Positions 1 through 8,932 of a DNA stretch of 64,000 nucleotides are shown piece after piece (the stretch's first letter is position 1; each line of letters starts with the position of its first letter). Origin of the DNA: Clostridia bacterium (lineage in GTDB: Bacteria > Bacillota > Clostridia > Acetivibrionales > DSM-2933). Position numbers and translations under genes: made by a program. Location of the stretch: assembly GCA_026418275.1 (NCBI GenBank), contig JAOABQ010000050.1, positions 124,001 to 188,000 on the forward strand, written 5' to 3'. The notes under the pieces were generated by a model. That model worked only from the letters and a program-made list of their open reading frames with translations, had not been told where the DNA came from and searched no databases.

Positions 1-1142
1 TTTACCTTGGTGTAGGTGCAATCAAAAAGATTGGGGATATTTGCACCAACTTAAAAAATCAAGGTATTAATAAAATGGTAGTCGTAACGGGAAAAAGCGC
101 CTATAAGATAACAGGTGCATGGGACTATGTGACTAGGGCATTTGAAGAGAACGGAATAAATTATGTATTATATGATGGCATCACACCAAACCCTACCGTT
201 GATCAGGTTGACGAGGCTACAAAACTTGCATTGGATTTTGGTGCACAAGCCGTTTTGTCAATTGGCGGCGGAAGCCCTATTGATGCGGCAAAAAGCGTCG
301 CTATTCTAATGCAATATCCTGAGAAAAATGCTCGTGACTTATATCTATATAGCTTTACTCCTGAGAAGGCACTACCCATTATAACCATCAATCTGACACA
401 TGGAACGGGCACAGAAATTGATAGGTTTGCAGTTGTAAGTATACCTGAAAAAGAGTACAAACCTGCAATAGCCTATGACTTTATATACCCTTTATATTCA
501 ATTGACGATCCCGCATTGATAACCATGCTTCCGGAAGATCAGACAGTTTACGTATCCGTTGATGCAGTAAACCATGTTATTGAAGCTGCAACAACAAAAA
601 TAACCAGTCCCATATCCATACTTACCGCGCAAGAAACTATCAGGCTGGTTGCAAAATATCTTCCTATCGCAAAGATGAACCCGGAAGACCTTACTGCCAG
701 GTATTATCTACTTTACGCCTCTATGATTGCCGGGATGAGTTTTGACAATAGCCTTCTTCATTTTACCCACGCACTCGAGCATCCTTTGAGTGGTGTAAAA
801 CCGGATTTGGCTCACGGACTTGGGCTTGGACTCTTACTCCCCTCGGTCGTAAAACAAATTTATACATCAAAAGCTGCTATCTTAGCTGACATTTTGGCTC
901 CGATTGTTCCCGGTTTAAAAGGAGTACCGGATGAAGCTGATAAAGCCTGTGAAGGAATCAGGAACTGGCTATCGGAGATGGGAATCAAACCTGGATTAAG
1001 GGCTGAAGGATATTGCGAAGCCGATCTGGATAAATTAACAGAGCTTGCCTTCGAAACCCCATGTCTTGGGTTGTTGCTCAGTATGGCTCCCATTGAAGCC
1101 ACAAAGGATGTCGTTAAGGAGATTTACAGGAACGCACTATAG
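1..1142 (+). CDS. Iron-containing alcohol dehydrogenase (5' end outside window)
   Basis: This is an NAD(P)-dependent, iron-activated (group III) alcohol dehydrogenase. It would interconvert aldehydes or ketones and alcohols in the cytoplasm, typically in fermentative redox balance. The reading frame is open to base 3, and residues read there (YLGVGAIKKIGDI) match the usual N-terminal strand of the family, so the ATG at 75 is not the true start and the gene is cut by the window edge. Visible motifs are the nucleotide-binding GGGSPIDAAK, the THGTGTE loop, and the metal ligands in DAVNHVIEA (Asp and His), EHPLSG (His) and LAHGLG (His), so all four iron ligands are present. The family is clear; the substrate cannot be told. 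A strong terminator follows the stop codon. Confidence 0.9.
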   Translation, partial: YLGVGAIKKIGDICTNLKNQGINKMVVVTGKSAYKITGAWDYVTRAFEENGINYVLYDGITPNPTVDQVDEATKLALDFGAQAVLSIGGGSPIDAAKSVAILMQYPEKNARDLYLYSFTPEKALPIITINLTHGTGTEIDRFAVVSIPEKEYKPAIAYDFIYPLYSIDDPALITMLPEDQTVYVSVDAVNHVIEAATTKITSPISILTAQETIRLVAKYLPIAKMNPEDLTARYYLLYASMIAGMSFDNSLLHFTHALEHPLSGVKPDLAHGLGLGLLLPSVVKQIYTSKAAILADILAPIVPGLKGVPDEADKACEGIRNWLSEMGIKPGLRAEGYCEADLDKLTELAFETPCLGLLLSMAPIEATKDVVKEIYRNAL

Positions 1143-1215
1143 CCGCAGCTACTGAGGTATATCCTTTTTGATGGGGCAATAGGAGTATGGTTAACGTTTG
1201 TTAAACGAGAGAAAC

Positions 1216-1260
1216 AAAAATATCCATTTGGCTGAAGAAATGGCCGGATGGATATTTTTA
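1216..1260 (+). terminator. Rho-independent terminator of the alcohol dehydrogenase gene
   Basis: The 5' arm at 1216-1232 pairs with the 3' arm at 1243-1259 (including CCATTTGGC with GCCGGATGG, using G-U pairs) around a 10-nt loop. An A-tract on the left and a T-tract on the right complete the signal. Confidence 0.85.
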
Positions 1261-1520
1261 TTTATAAAGACACTGCAAAAAGGGTGTATACATAGGAAAC
1301 CGGCAATTATAAAGGATGAATGGGTGATTGACTATATAGATAAATATGCCAAAGGAATATAGTAAATAACAACTTCCACAATTGTTATTTGGATGTTTTT
1401 CTCATAGCATATTAATAGGGATAGCTATCCAAAACAGAGAGAGATAAAAGCTTTATGCTAATGTACCGTTTATTTAAGGATGGTACGAACTGAATTTATT
1501 ATTTAAGGAGGATTTAAGGT
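1261..1520. other. Intergenic region before the hexosaminidase gene
   Basis: No convincing gene is seen. A short open stretch ending at the TAG near 1363 reads KDEWVIDYIDKYAKGI and might be the tail of a lost gene. A perfect 9-bp inverted repeat, AAATAACAA (1364-1372) with TTGTTATTT (1382-1390), could be a weak terminator. GTACC (1463-1467) and GGTAC (1482-1486) form a small dyad just upstream of the strong AAGGAGGA ribosome-binding site of the next gene. Confidence 0.4.
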
Positions 1521-3887
1521 ATGAAAAAAGGTTTAAGTAAAAGTGTATTTGCATTTTTATTGGTATTTGCGCTGCTTGTAAGTATGTTGGCGTTTACACC
1601 AATAGGAGGCCAGGCAGGAGATATTCCCGAGTGGCAAGCAGGTCAGAGTTATTCTCTAGGGGCTTTAGCAACTTATAAAAGTGTTGTTTACAAGTGTACG
1701 ATGGCGCATATGGCGCAGGTCGGATGGGAACCTGATCTTGCTTATGCTTTGTGGGAAAAGCAGCAGGTAATCAATACTCCTGTGACAACCAATACACCTA
1801 CAACAACATCCACACCAATACCCACACCTACAACGTTTGAAACGGTTGGTTACAGTGTTAAAGGGTATATCAATTCAGACTTTGCCTATACTGAATCTGT
1901 ATCAAAAAAAATACGCTCCGGGTTTAAAATAGAAGTTGTTGAAAAAGGTTTGTCTGTCCTGTCTAATGAAAACGGATATTTTGAATTTAAGGTTCCTAAA
2001 GGTACATATACTATAAAAATTTCCAAGGACAATTATTTAACCAGAAATATTTCTAATGTGGCTGTAATTGGCAATACACAATTGGGTTCCACAGGCCAAT
2101 GGATTGATGTGTGGGCAGGGGATATGCTGATTGCCGGTTCACAGGATAATGCCATCAATATGAATGATATTGTGGAGGTTATTAATTATTTTAATACTTC
2201 TTTGGGGGATGGAAAGTATAAGGCAGATGCCGACTTAAATAAAGATGATGCGATCAATATGACGGATATTCTTATTATTATCAATCACTTCAATAAGGCA
2301 GCAGCAGATTATCCTGCTTTTACCCCGATTTTTACAGAAACCCCTACACCTACTCCCACAACGAAACCAACCGATTCACCTACACCTACTCCGCCGGATT
2401 TGCCTGTTCCGTCGCCTGCAGCTATTATTCCAAAACCGGTCAGTTATCAATTGGGTAGAGGCTATTTTACTTTAACCAATAGTGCTTCAATCTATGTGCA
2501 AGGAAATAGTGCCGTTGAAACAGATGAAATCAATCAAATCGGACAGTATCTGGCGAACAAATTAAAGCCTTCCACAAGATACAGCTTAAATGTTGTGAAA
2601 TCCAATACTCCTGCTGAGGGCAGTATTTATCTTACCACCATTGGTGGGGCTTCAAGTATGGGTAATGAAGGATATACACTGGAAATAACGCTTTCGGGCG
2701 TAAAACTGACAGCCTATAAACCTGAAGGCCTTTTTAGAGGTATTCAAACCATTCGGCAGTCTCTCCCTGCGGAAATTGAAAAAAGTACTGTTGTGGCAGG
2801 TAAGCAGTGGTTGTTGCCGTGCTCAACCATCAACGATAACCCAACCTACCCTTGGAGAGGAGCTATGCTGGATGTAGCAAGACACTTTTTTGGAGTAAAC
2901 GATGTCAAACGCTGTATTGATCTCATGGCCCAATATAAGATGAACCGGTTCCACATGCATCTTTCGGATGACCAAGGCTGGCGTATTGAAATAAAATCAT
3001 GGCCGGATCTTGCAAAAATCGGCGGAAGCACCCAGGTTGGCGGGGGCGCAGGAGGATATTACACACAAGAACAATTTATAGACCTTGTTAATTATGCAAA
3101 AGAGCGGTATATCACCTTGGTTCCTGAAATAGATATGCCGGGCCACACCAATGCAGCACTGGCTTCTTACGGGCAGTTGAATCCGGACGGTCAGAAAAAG
3201 CCACTTTATACGGGTATGGAAGTTGGATTCAGTACTTTAATGTGCAGATCTGAGGTGACGTATACCTTCGTGGATGATGTAGTGCGTGAGTTAAGTGGCA
3301 TGACAGCAGGAGAGTATATTCATATCGGAGGAGATGAGTCCCATTCTACACCCAAGGCTGATTATGACTACTTTGTAGGCAGGGTGAAGACCATCGTGAA
3401 TAAATACGGAAAGAAGATGGTTGGATGGGATCCGGTCGATACAGCAAGCGGTGTGGGTTCTGAGTCCATTCTGCAAAATTGGTTGGGAATCAAGGGTGCA
3501 GTCAGTGCAAAATCAAAGGGTATGAAGATCATTTTTTCACCTTCAGAAAAGGCCTATATTGACATGAAATACAACTATAGTACACCGATTGGATTAACAT
3601 GGGCGGGATACAATCCGACAGATGATGCTTATCAATGGGATCCGACAAATTATGTGCCTCAAAACCTGGTTTTAGGTGTTGAATGTCCGCTGTGGACAGA
3701 GACAATTACAAAAATGGCGGATATTGAGTTTATGACTTACCCCAGACTGCCGGGACATGCAGAAATCGGCTGGACACCCCTTAGTATGAGAAATTGGGAT
3801 GAATATAAATTGAGACTCAAAGAACATGGTCCGAGAATGTCCAATCAAGGCATCAATTTCTATCGTGATACGGTTGTGCCTTGGTAA
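1521..3887 (+). CDS. Secreted GH20 beta-N-acetylhexosaminidase with CBM5/12-like module and internal dockerin
   Basis: This enzyme should release terminal GlcNAc from chitin oligosaccharides or glycans outside the cell. Order of parts: signal peptide (about 1-32), CBM5/12-type chitin-binding module (about 34-75, with aromatic W and Y positions), a Thr/Pro linker, a carboxypeptidase-regulatory-like module (about 110-185), a dockerin (about 199-262), a second Pro/Thr linker, the GH20 N-terminal domain (about 300-430) and the TIM-barrel catalytic domain to the C-terminus. The catalytic Asp-Glu pair of the HIGGDES motif is D605/E606. The dockerin lies in the middle of the protein instead of at an end. 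Its first repeat lacks the Asp and Asn expected at calcium positions 1 and 3, while the second (DLNKDDAINMTD) is intact. The start is fixed by an AAGGAGG site. The dockerin implies attachment to a scaffoldin; the scaffoldin itself is not in this window. Confidence 0.93.
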   Translation: MKKGLSKSVFAFLLVFALLVSMLAFTPIGGQAGDIPEWQAGQSYSLGALATYKSVVYKCTMAHMAQVGWEPDLAYALWEKQQVINTPVTTNTPTTTSTPIPTPTTFETVGYSVKGYINSDFAYTESVSKKIRSGFKIEVVEKGLSVLSNENGYFEFKVPKGTYTIKISKDNYLTRNISNVAVIGNTQLGSTGQWIDVWAGDMLIAGSQDNAINMNDIVEVINYFNTSLGDGKYKADADLNKDDAINMTDILIIINHFNKAAADYPAFTPIFTETPTPTPTTKPTDSPTPTPPDLPVPSPAAIIPKPVSYQLGRGYFTLTNSASIYVQGNSAVETDEINQIGQYLANKLKPSTRYSLNVVKSNTPAEGSIYLTTIGGASSMGNEGYTLEITLSGVKLTAYKPEGLFRGIQTIRQSLPAEIEKSTVVAGKQWLLPCSTINDNPTYPWRGAMLDVARHFFGVNDVKRCIDLMAQYKMNRFHMHLSDDQGWRIEIKSWPDLAKIGGSTQVGGGAGGYYTQEQFIDLVNYAKERYITLVPEIDMPGHTNAALASYGQLNPDGQKKPLYTGMEVGFSTLMCRSEVTYTFVDDVVRELSGMTAGEYIHIGGDESHSTPKADYDYFVGRVKTIVNKYGKKMVGWDPVDTASGVGSESILQNWLGIKGAVSAKSKGMKIIFSPSEKAYIDMKYNYSTPIGLTWAGYNPTDDAYQWDPTNYVPQNLVLGVECPLWTETITKMADIEFMTYPRLPGHAEIGWTPLSMRNWDEYKLRLKEHGPRMSNQGINFYRDTVVPW

Positions 3888-3972
3888 GTGTATCAGTAAG
3901 TATACAAAAATATAAAAACATGAAACGATAGATGTTGTGTATAATTAGAAATTTACTAAAAAACAAATGAAT

Positions 3973-4122
3973 AATCCCACAACTTAAGGTATATAGATCG
4001 CACTAAAAACATTACATTTGACAGAGCATTCAGCGAACGATTTTAGCGCTGATTGCGATAGGCAAATGTAATGTTTTTGCGTTATCTATAGATTGAATTG
4101 CCAATTGCCAGGTTGTGGGATT
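3973..4122. repeat. 150-bp long-hairpin element (MITE-like)
   Basis: The outer arms AATCCCACAAC (3973-3983) and GTTGTGGGATT (4112-4122) are exact inverse complements. An inner 16-bp perfect stem pairs 4005-4020 with 4063-4078, and a further 9-of-10 stem sits near the tip (GCATTCAGCG with CGCTGATTGC). A core of about 99 bp (3993-4091) carries ends related to ATAGATAACG, like the elements at 36777-36885 and 43542-43643. No target-site duplication was seen. Confidence 0.7.
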
Positions 4123-4174
4123 GTTTTCTAATAACAAAAACCATCCTAATCTCGTTTGATAAATGAAAGAATAG

Positions 4175-4203
4175 TTGAATAATATTTCCATTTATGATAG
4201 AAT
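4175..4203 (+). promoter_or_regulatory. Sigma-A-type promoter for the Cys-rich secreted protein
   Basis: TTGAAT (4175-4180), a 17-nt spacer and TAGAAT (4198-4203) lie about 40 nt before the start codon. Confidence 0.6.
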
Positions 4204-4245
4204 ATTGGTGTATCCAATATTTTCAAGTGAACGGAGGGTGTAAAA

Positions 4246-4671
4246 ATGATTGGAATCAAACGAATCTTTGGTATCTTTAGTGCTACGCTGATCGTATGTT
4301 TGTTGTTCTCATCAACAGTTTTTGCGCATCCATACGATTATACCAAGTCTTGTCCTGTTTGTAGGAATACTTGCTTTGTACACACTGAAACCAGCGGACC
4401 TTCTTCAACGTATTGTTACATCACAGTAACCAGAGAATTTTGCTCCCAGTGTGCCTATAGGAAGGAATATAGCAGCCAAAAGAACCATTCCTTTTTTAAA
4501 AATTACACCTATGGTCAATATGCATCCAGTTCACCGGATTACTACAAACTGCATTATAAATTTGTTTGCGACAGATGTAATTGCGGGTATTATAAAAATT
4601 CGACTTATTTAGGATCAGAAGCACATAGCTGGTATGGCAGTGAATGTACTAAGTGTTTTCTCAGAAAATAA
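4246..4671 (+). CDS. Small secreted Cys-rich protein
   Basis: No family was recognised. The product is 141 residues with a clear signal peptide (about 1-27, ending TVFA). The mature part carries several paired cysteines (CPVC, CSQC, CDRCNCG, CTKC), with many Tyr, Ser and His. Paired CxxC motifs suggest metal-binding ribbons or disulfides in an exported protein. The N-terminal part of the giant surface protein at 12361 has the same general CxxC style but is not an obvious homologue. The gene has its own promoter, a GGAGGG ribosome-binding site, and a bidirectional terminator directly downstream, so it is monocistronic. Confidence 0.75.
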   Translation: MIGIKRIFGIFSATLIVCLLFSSTVFAHPYDYTKSCPVCRNTCFVHTETSGPSSTYCYITVTREFCSQCAYRKEYSSQKNHSFFKNYTYGQYASSSPDYYKLHYKFVCDRCNCGYYKNSTYLGSEAHSWYGSECTKCFLRK

Positions 4672-4679
4672 CTTAAGTT

Positions 4680-4724
4680 AAAAAAGCAGGGAACCACTCC
4701 AATAAGGTGATTCCCTGCTTTTTT
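4680..4724. terminator. Bidirectional terminator between convergent genes
   Basis: AAAAAAGCAGGGAA (4680-4693) pairs perfectly with TTCCCTGCTTTTTT (4711-4724). The A- and T-tracts let it serve both the gene on the left and the minus-strand operon on the right. Confidence 0.9.
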
Positions 4725-4753
4725 ATATATAAACCCGGTTCTGCTTTGATGAA

Positions 4754-6127
4754 CTATTTTATTGAAAAGGGACATTTTCCCATACACTCTCCGCATTTTA
4801 TGCAGTCTTTATTATCAACGGATCCCTTATCTATAGCACCCACAGGACATATGCCTTCACAAACCGTACACTTCCTACAATTCTTTTCAACTGTTTTAAG
4901 TCTTAATAATGGTGAAAAAATTGATATCAAAGATAAGACTGCACCGTATGGACATAAATACCTGCAAAATGGCCTTGCGTAAATAAAAGAAAAAGTGATG
5001 ACGGCTGCAAGCAGTAAAAGCGGGATGAGTGAAAACCTCAGTTTGAAAAGATAACTGAAGGGATCAATATTGCAGTACCAAGCAGTACTTGCAATTAATA
5101 CGCCGCCCATAAGGACTGCCAGAGAGAAATATTTTGAATATTTTAAAATGGTATGGGTTTTCTTATTTATCTTTTTACTAAATCCAAGCTTTTGGCCTGC
5201 TTTATAAAAAATATCCTGTACTCCGCCAAAGGGACATACACTTCCACAGTAGATCCGACCTACCAAAAGAGCAGTGATGGTGGGGATCAAAAGGATAAGA
5301 ACCCAGTCTATGAGCTTGCCTCTTTGTATAAGACTATAGTATAGCGGCATTTGCTGCATGGACCCTATAGGGGAAGGACAACCGCCTGCAACAAATCCGA
5401 GATAAATAACTGCCACACCCAGGCATGCATACCTTAACCACTTAAACTTTCCCCTTGTATTGAGTGTAAGGATGAAGAAGAGTATCCCTGAAACAATCAA
5501 AAGCAGGTTAACAAAAACCTTAGGGTTTTTAAATTCCAGTATGTATTTTGTCAAAATACTTTTCGCATTTTCCTCCATAGGTTTTGCAGTTGTGTCTTCA
5601 AAAACCTCGGAAACGTCATCACCTGTCGGTATGGCGGCTGGTAGAGTCAATTCTTCTTCCTCAACGATGATGGGAGGGGAAGTTTGTACCCTTCCTTGCA
5701 AAGGTGTATGAATGCTGGTGACAGCAGCAGGAGTCTTAAGGGAGGGATTGGAAGATATTTTTTTATCTTCATTAGGTTTTGCCTGTGTTGAAGAAGGTGC
5801 TGGAGCAGGGGACTTTTGTTTTATTGTAGCTGAAGAATGTGCAGGTGAAGATTTTGTGGTCTGCGAAGTGGGGGATTCGGTTTTTGTAGGCGTTGCCACT
5901 TTTATAGGCGCTGGTGTTTTGACAACCGTATTATTATTAGGTGCTGCAAGTGAAAGATCACATACTTTATCATTGTTGCCGTCTTTATAAAGGCCGCATT
6001 TGCCAGGGTATGGGTCTAACTCAATTTCAAAAGGACATTTGTCTCCAACTGCATAAATAACAATATTCACTATACAAAAAAAGAATATAAAGATGATTAA
6101 AGGCAGTAAAAACTTTATTTTTGACAT
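4754..6127 (-). CDS. Membrane polyferredoxin (NapH/CcoG-like) with N-terminal Cys/Asp motif
   Basis: This is a 4Fe-4S membrane protein of the NapH/NosR/CcoG type, likely moving electrons across or along the cytoplasmic membrane. An N-terminal hydrophobic segment is followed by an outside motif around residues 30-55 (CPF...GKCGLYKDGNNDKVCD). A Pro/Thr/Ser-rich linker (about 60-185), several membrane helices and two CxxxCP motifs (YCGSVCPFG, FCRYLCPYG) come next. Two classical ferredoxin sites close the protein (CRKCTVCEGICP and CIKCGECMGKCP). The N-terminal motif recurs twice in the SLH protein encoded at the other end of the same operon. This is the last gene of the minus-strand operon, 52 nt after the other polyferredoxin. 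The electron donor and acceptor are unknown. Confidence 0.85.
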   Translation of the reverse strand: MSKIKFLLPLIIFIFFFCIVNIVIYAVGDKCPFEIELDPYPGKCGLYKDGNNDKVCDLSLAAPNNNTVVKTPAPIKVATPTKTESPTSQTTKSSPAHSSATIKQKSPAPAPSSTQAKPNEDKKISSNPSLKTPAAVTSIHTPLQGRVQTSPPIIVEEEELTLPAAIPTGDDVSEVFEDTTAKPMEENAKSILTKYILEFKNPKVFVNLLLIVSGILFFILTLNTRGKFKWLRYACLGVAVIYLGFVAGGCPSPIGSMQQMPLYYSLIQRGKLIDWVLILLIPTITALLVGRIYCGSVCPFGGVQDIFYKAGQKLGFSKKINKKTHTILKYSKYFSLAVLMGGVLIASTAWYCNIDPFSYLFKLRFSLIPLLLLAAVITFSFIYARPFCRYLCPYGAVLSLISIFSPLLRLKTVEKNCRKCTVCEGICPVGAIDKGSVDNKDCIKCGECMGKCPFSIK

Positions 6128-6179
6128 ATTACCTTTCCCCTTTTAAGATTTTTTAAAAACCACAGGTTATGATAGAGTA

Positions 6180-7289
6180 TTAAAATACGAGGTCTAGCAA
6201 AGTATATAAGGTATTAGCCATCATCCTGCTTGTCAAAACTGCAGCGAATAAAATACACGGATAAACATAAAACAGCTTTATCAAATTGGAGTTTTTAGAG
6301 GAGCCCTTGTCAAGACTGTAGCTTATGGCTTTTGATGTACACCGGTCCATGCATCTGCCGCATCTTGTACAGGAATAGCCGGCCAGAGATTTTGTAAAAT
6401 CGCTTTTGTCCAGTGCAAAGTTAGGACATAAGGAAGCGCATTTCTTGCAGTTTTTACATTTTTCCGGGTCTATCGCAACACTAAAAACATTCAGTTTATT
6501 TGCAAGGGAAAAAAGCTTTCCGATGGGACATACCAGGTTGCAAAAGACTCTTTTCTTTGTCATAAAAGGTAATATGAGAAGTAGAATTAAAAGCCCTACA
6601 CCCAATATCAGTATTGTGGATATTGCCGCATAAGTAAGACCAGTTATACTTGCGGCAGTCTTTGAAGGACAAGAAAGTGTGCATTGGGTAGAAGGAGTGA
6701 TGTTTCCAGCGAAAATTAGTGCGCAAACAAGTAAAATAGCATAAGGGACATTAAACCATTTAGTAGGTATGTTTTTAATCCATGCTTTTTTTCCGAGTCT
6801 TGAAAAACAATCATCAATTCCGGCAAGCGGACATATAAAGCTGCACCAGCCTCTCCCTACCGCAAGGGCTGCTCCAAATGCAATAATAAGAAACAGAATG
6901 AGAAGATAATAAATTCCATTTCCTCCCCCGGGTACACTGAGTGTATCAAAAAATATTGAGATAAAATGTGTAACATTTCTTCCTTCCGCACAGTCTGCAT
7001 CTAAAGAACCTGAATTCTTCAAAAAGTTTATGAAGAAGCCGGAAATAAATAAAATGCCAACGATAAAAGTTAGAAACCACCTTGGCTTATCTACTTTTCC
7101 AGTAAAAAAGATAAAGAAATAAACAGACATAAAAATAATAATGGGGATAGCAATGGAAAAGAGTCCTTTAAACCCTAAATGGGATGGGTTCATATTTAGC
7201 GTAAGAATAAAAAATACTACAGCTAAAAGAGGAAGACCAATTATAATTCCCATAAGTATTTTTTTGGTATTACTAAATACATTTTTCAT
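6180..7289 (-). CDS. Membrane polyferredoxin (NapH-like)
   Basis: The product has 369 residues, multiple transmembrane helices, two CxxxCP motifs (WCSFICPLAG, FCNLVCPIG) and two 4Fe-4S sites (CKNCKKCASLCP and CTRCGRCMDRC). The second site lacks the usual Pro after its last Cys. A further membrane segment follows the clusters. Related proteins serve as quinol- or ferredoxin-linked electron conduits. The start lies four bases after the stop of the CcdA/TauE-like gene, so the two are probably co-translated. Together with the gene at 4754-6127 it forms a pair of non-identical membrane ferredoxins. Confidence 0.85.
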   Translation of the reverse strand: MKNVFSNTKKILMGIIIGLPLLAVVFFILTLNMNPSHLGFKGLFSIAIPIIIFMSVYFFIFFTGKVDKPRWFLTFIVGILFISGFFINFLKNSGSLDADCAEGRNVTHFISIFFDTLSVPGGGNGIYYLLILFLIIAFGAALAVGRGWCSFICPLAGIDDCFSRLGKKAWIKNIPTKWFNVPYAILLVCALIFAGNITPSTQCTLSCPSKTAASITGLTYAAISTILILGVGLLILLLILPFMTKKRVFCNLVCPIGKLFSLANKLNVFSVAIDPEKCKNCKKCASLCPNFALDKSDFTKSLAGYSCTRCGRCMDRCTSKAISYSLDKGSSKNSNLIKLFYVYPCILFAAVLTSRMMANTLYTLLDLVF

Positions 7290-7293
7290 AAGA

Positions 7294-7926
7294 TTAACCC
7301 ATTTTTCCTATTATAGTAGTTACACCCTTATACACATAATATATGCCCATGACCGAAGAGGCCAACTTGCCGATATCTTGGAGTTTTTGTTTTTTATAAA
7401 ACACACCGATAATCGGAAGGGGAAGAAAGTATATGCTGGTTCCGGCAAAAAATAAAATAAAAAATAGAATGCAATAAGCTAATGTGCCGTCCTGTACTGC
7501 CTCCGTAAAAGCAATTAAGAATGGAGGACATAGATTGATGCCGGTTAAAAGTCCGAGTACTAAAGGCAGTATCAATGGGTATTTTGCTAATAACTCCTTT
7601 AGAAAACCCTGCTTTATACGCTTAGCCGAACATACAGGATGGGGTTTTGAAACACTGTATAAAAACATGAGTACTGCAAAGACAATATACAGTAAACCAA
7701 AAAATAATTTGCTGTCCAAAAAGGCTTTTATAAATACAACCGATGTGATCCATGCGAGTACAGCAAAAATAATATAACCAACCAAGCGTCCCATAAGGAA
7801 CTGAAGGAGCTTAATTATATTCCCTTTAACATTTTTTCCTTCACCTAGAAAATATGGAACCAATAGTGGTGAACATGTAGCAAGGCAAACAGTGCCGCTG
7901 GCTATTCCTAAAAAAAAGCCTTCCAT
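7294..7926 (-). CDS. CcdA/DsbD-like (TauE/SafE-related) membrane protein
   Basis: This 210-residue, highly hydrophobic protein has about six transmembrane helices. Conserved-looking cysteines lie in CLATCSPLLVP near the N-terminus and in GINLCPPF in the middle, plus an HPVC segment. The pattern fits the cytochrome-c-biogenesis transmembrane family (CcdA/DsbD type), which passes reducing equivalents across the membrane through a Cys pair. The related sulfite-exporter (TauE/SafE) fold is an alternative. Its place between an exported Cys-rich protein and two polyferredoxins favours a thiol or electron-transfer role, which is inference. The start has a GAGGGGG ribosome-binding site. Confidence 0.7.
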   Translation of the reverse strand: MEGFFLGIASGTVCLATCSPLLVPYFLGEGKNVKGNIIKLLQFLMGRLVGYIIFAVLAWITSVVFIKAFLDSKLFFGLLYIVFAVLMFLYSVSKPHPVCSAKRIKQGFLKELLAKYPLILPLVLGLLTGINLCPPFLIAFTEAVQDGTLAYCILFFILFFAGTSIYFLPLPIIGVFYKKQKLQDIGKLASSVMGIYYVYKGVTTIIGKMG

Positions 7927-8032
7927 TTTTCCCCCTCATTTTACTTCCTTATAAATTGTAATTTAAGTTATGCAATTTTCATTTATGAATACTAAACCCT
8001 TATAGTTGATTTTCAATACCCTATGAGGTTTT

Positions 8033-8932
8033 CTATTGGGTCAATTTTAAATTTAGGGTATTACAGAGCATGGTGAAGGCCTCGCCCCTTTTAACAGGGT
8101 TGCTGTAGCCGAATGTATTATCCGGATAACCTTTTACTACACTGAGAGCACAGGCTTTAGAAACAAAACCCCTTGCCCAGGAAGAAATAGATTCTCTGTC
8201 TTTAAAATCAGGTAAGGCTTCTGAAGATTCGGAAATATTCATAGCCCGCATAAGCATCACAACGATTTCCTGACGTGTTACTTTGGCAGTAGGATTGAAG
8301 TTACCATCCTTATAGCCGCTTACTATTTTCTTTTCGACCGCAATACCAATGTATTCTTTTGCCCAAGATGCAATCTTATCGCTGTCTAAGAAGTTAACAG
8401 CCGGTGAATCGGAAGGCTTAAGTCCAATTGCTTTTACAAGCAATACAACAACTTCCTGCCTTGTAATTGCTCCGTCCGGATTTATTGTCCCATCAGGATA
8501 ACCGTCGATAACACCTTTTTCCTTAAGTTCTATGATGTTTTTTTTTGCCCAATGGTTTTGTGCGTCTTTGAAAGGACAGTCTGAGAATTGTAGTTCTGAA
8601 ATATCGCAGATTTTATCGCTGTTTTTGTCAGTGTATAGGTCGCATTTACCTTTTACTACACAATTACCCGGGCATGGCTTTTCCGGTTTTTCCAATATGG
8701 GAGTGGGTAAAGGTGAAGCAAACTGCAATTGTGAAATATCGCAGATTTTATCACTGTTTTTGTCAGTGTATAGGTCGCATTTGCCTTTTCCCACACAATT
8801 ACCCGGACACAGCTTTTCCGGTTTTTCTAAAGCATTGTTACTCATGGTATAAGAAACTGTTCCTGAAAGCATTACAAAAATGAAAACGATAATGGGAACA
8901 TATTTTTTAATCCTGCCGAAAAAATTTTTCAT
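8033..8932 (-). CDS. SLH-domain protein with two Cys/Asp motifs
   Basis: First gene of the minus-strand operon. An N-terminal signal or anchor segment is followed by two nearly identical motifs (KLCPGNCVGKGKC and KPCPGNCVVKGKC, each continuing DLYTDKNSDKICDIS) separated by a short Pro-containing spacer. Three S-layer homology domains complete the protein (about 125-299; WAKKNIIELKEKGVIDGYPD is typical). SLH domains bind pyruvylated secondary cell-wall polymer and would anchor the protein outside the membrane. Each motif has four cysteines and a DxNxDK calcium-loop-like stretch. One related copy occurs in the polyferredoxin of this operon. No haem-binding CxxCH is present. A ribosome-binding site AAAGGAGGA supports the start. 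Confidence 0.88.
   Translation of the reverse strand: MKNFFGRIKKYVPIIVFIFVMLSGTVSYTMSNNALEKPEKLCPGNCVGKGKCDLYTDKNSDKICDISQLQFASPLPTPILEKPEKPCPGNCVVKGKCDLYTDKNSDKICDISELQFSDCPFKDAQNHWAKKNIIELKEKGVIDGYPDGTINPDGAITRQEVVVLLVKAIGLKPSDSPAVNFLDSDKIASWAKEYIGIAVEKKIVSGYKDGNFNPTAKVTRQEIVVMLMRAMNISESSEALPDFKDRESISSWARGFVSKACALSVVKGYPDNTFGYSNPVKRGEAFTMLCNTLNLKLTQ

Noticed and set aside
1240-1363. A short plus-strand frame starting ATGGCCGGATGG after the alcohol dehydrogenase
   Set aside because: Its start lies inside the terminator stem and has no ribosome-binding site; at best the end is a gene remnant.
5153-5990. Plus-strand open frames over the polyferredoxin gene
   Set aside because: They are antisense shadows in the Pro/Thr-rich linker of the minus-strand gene and have no ribosome-binding sites.
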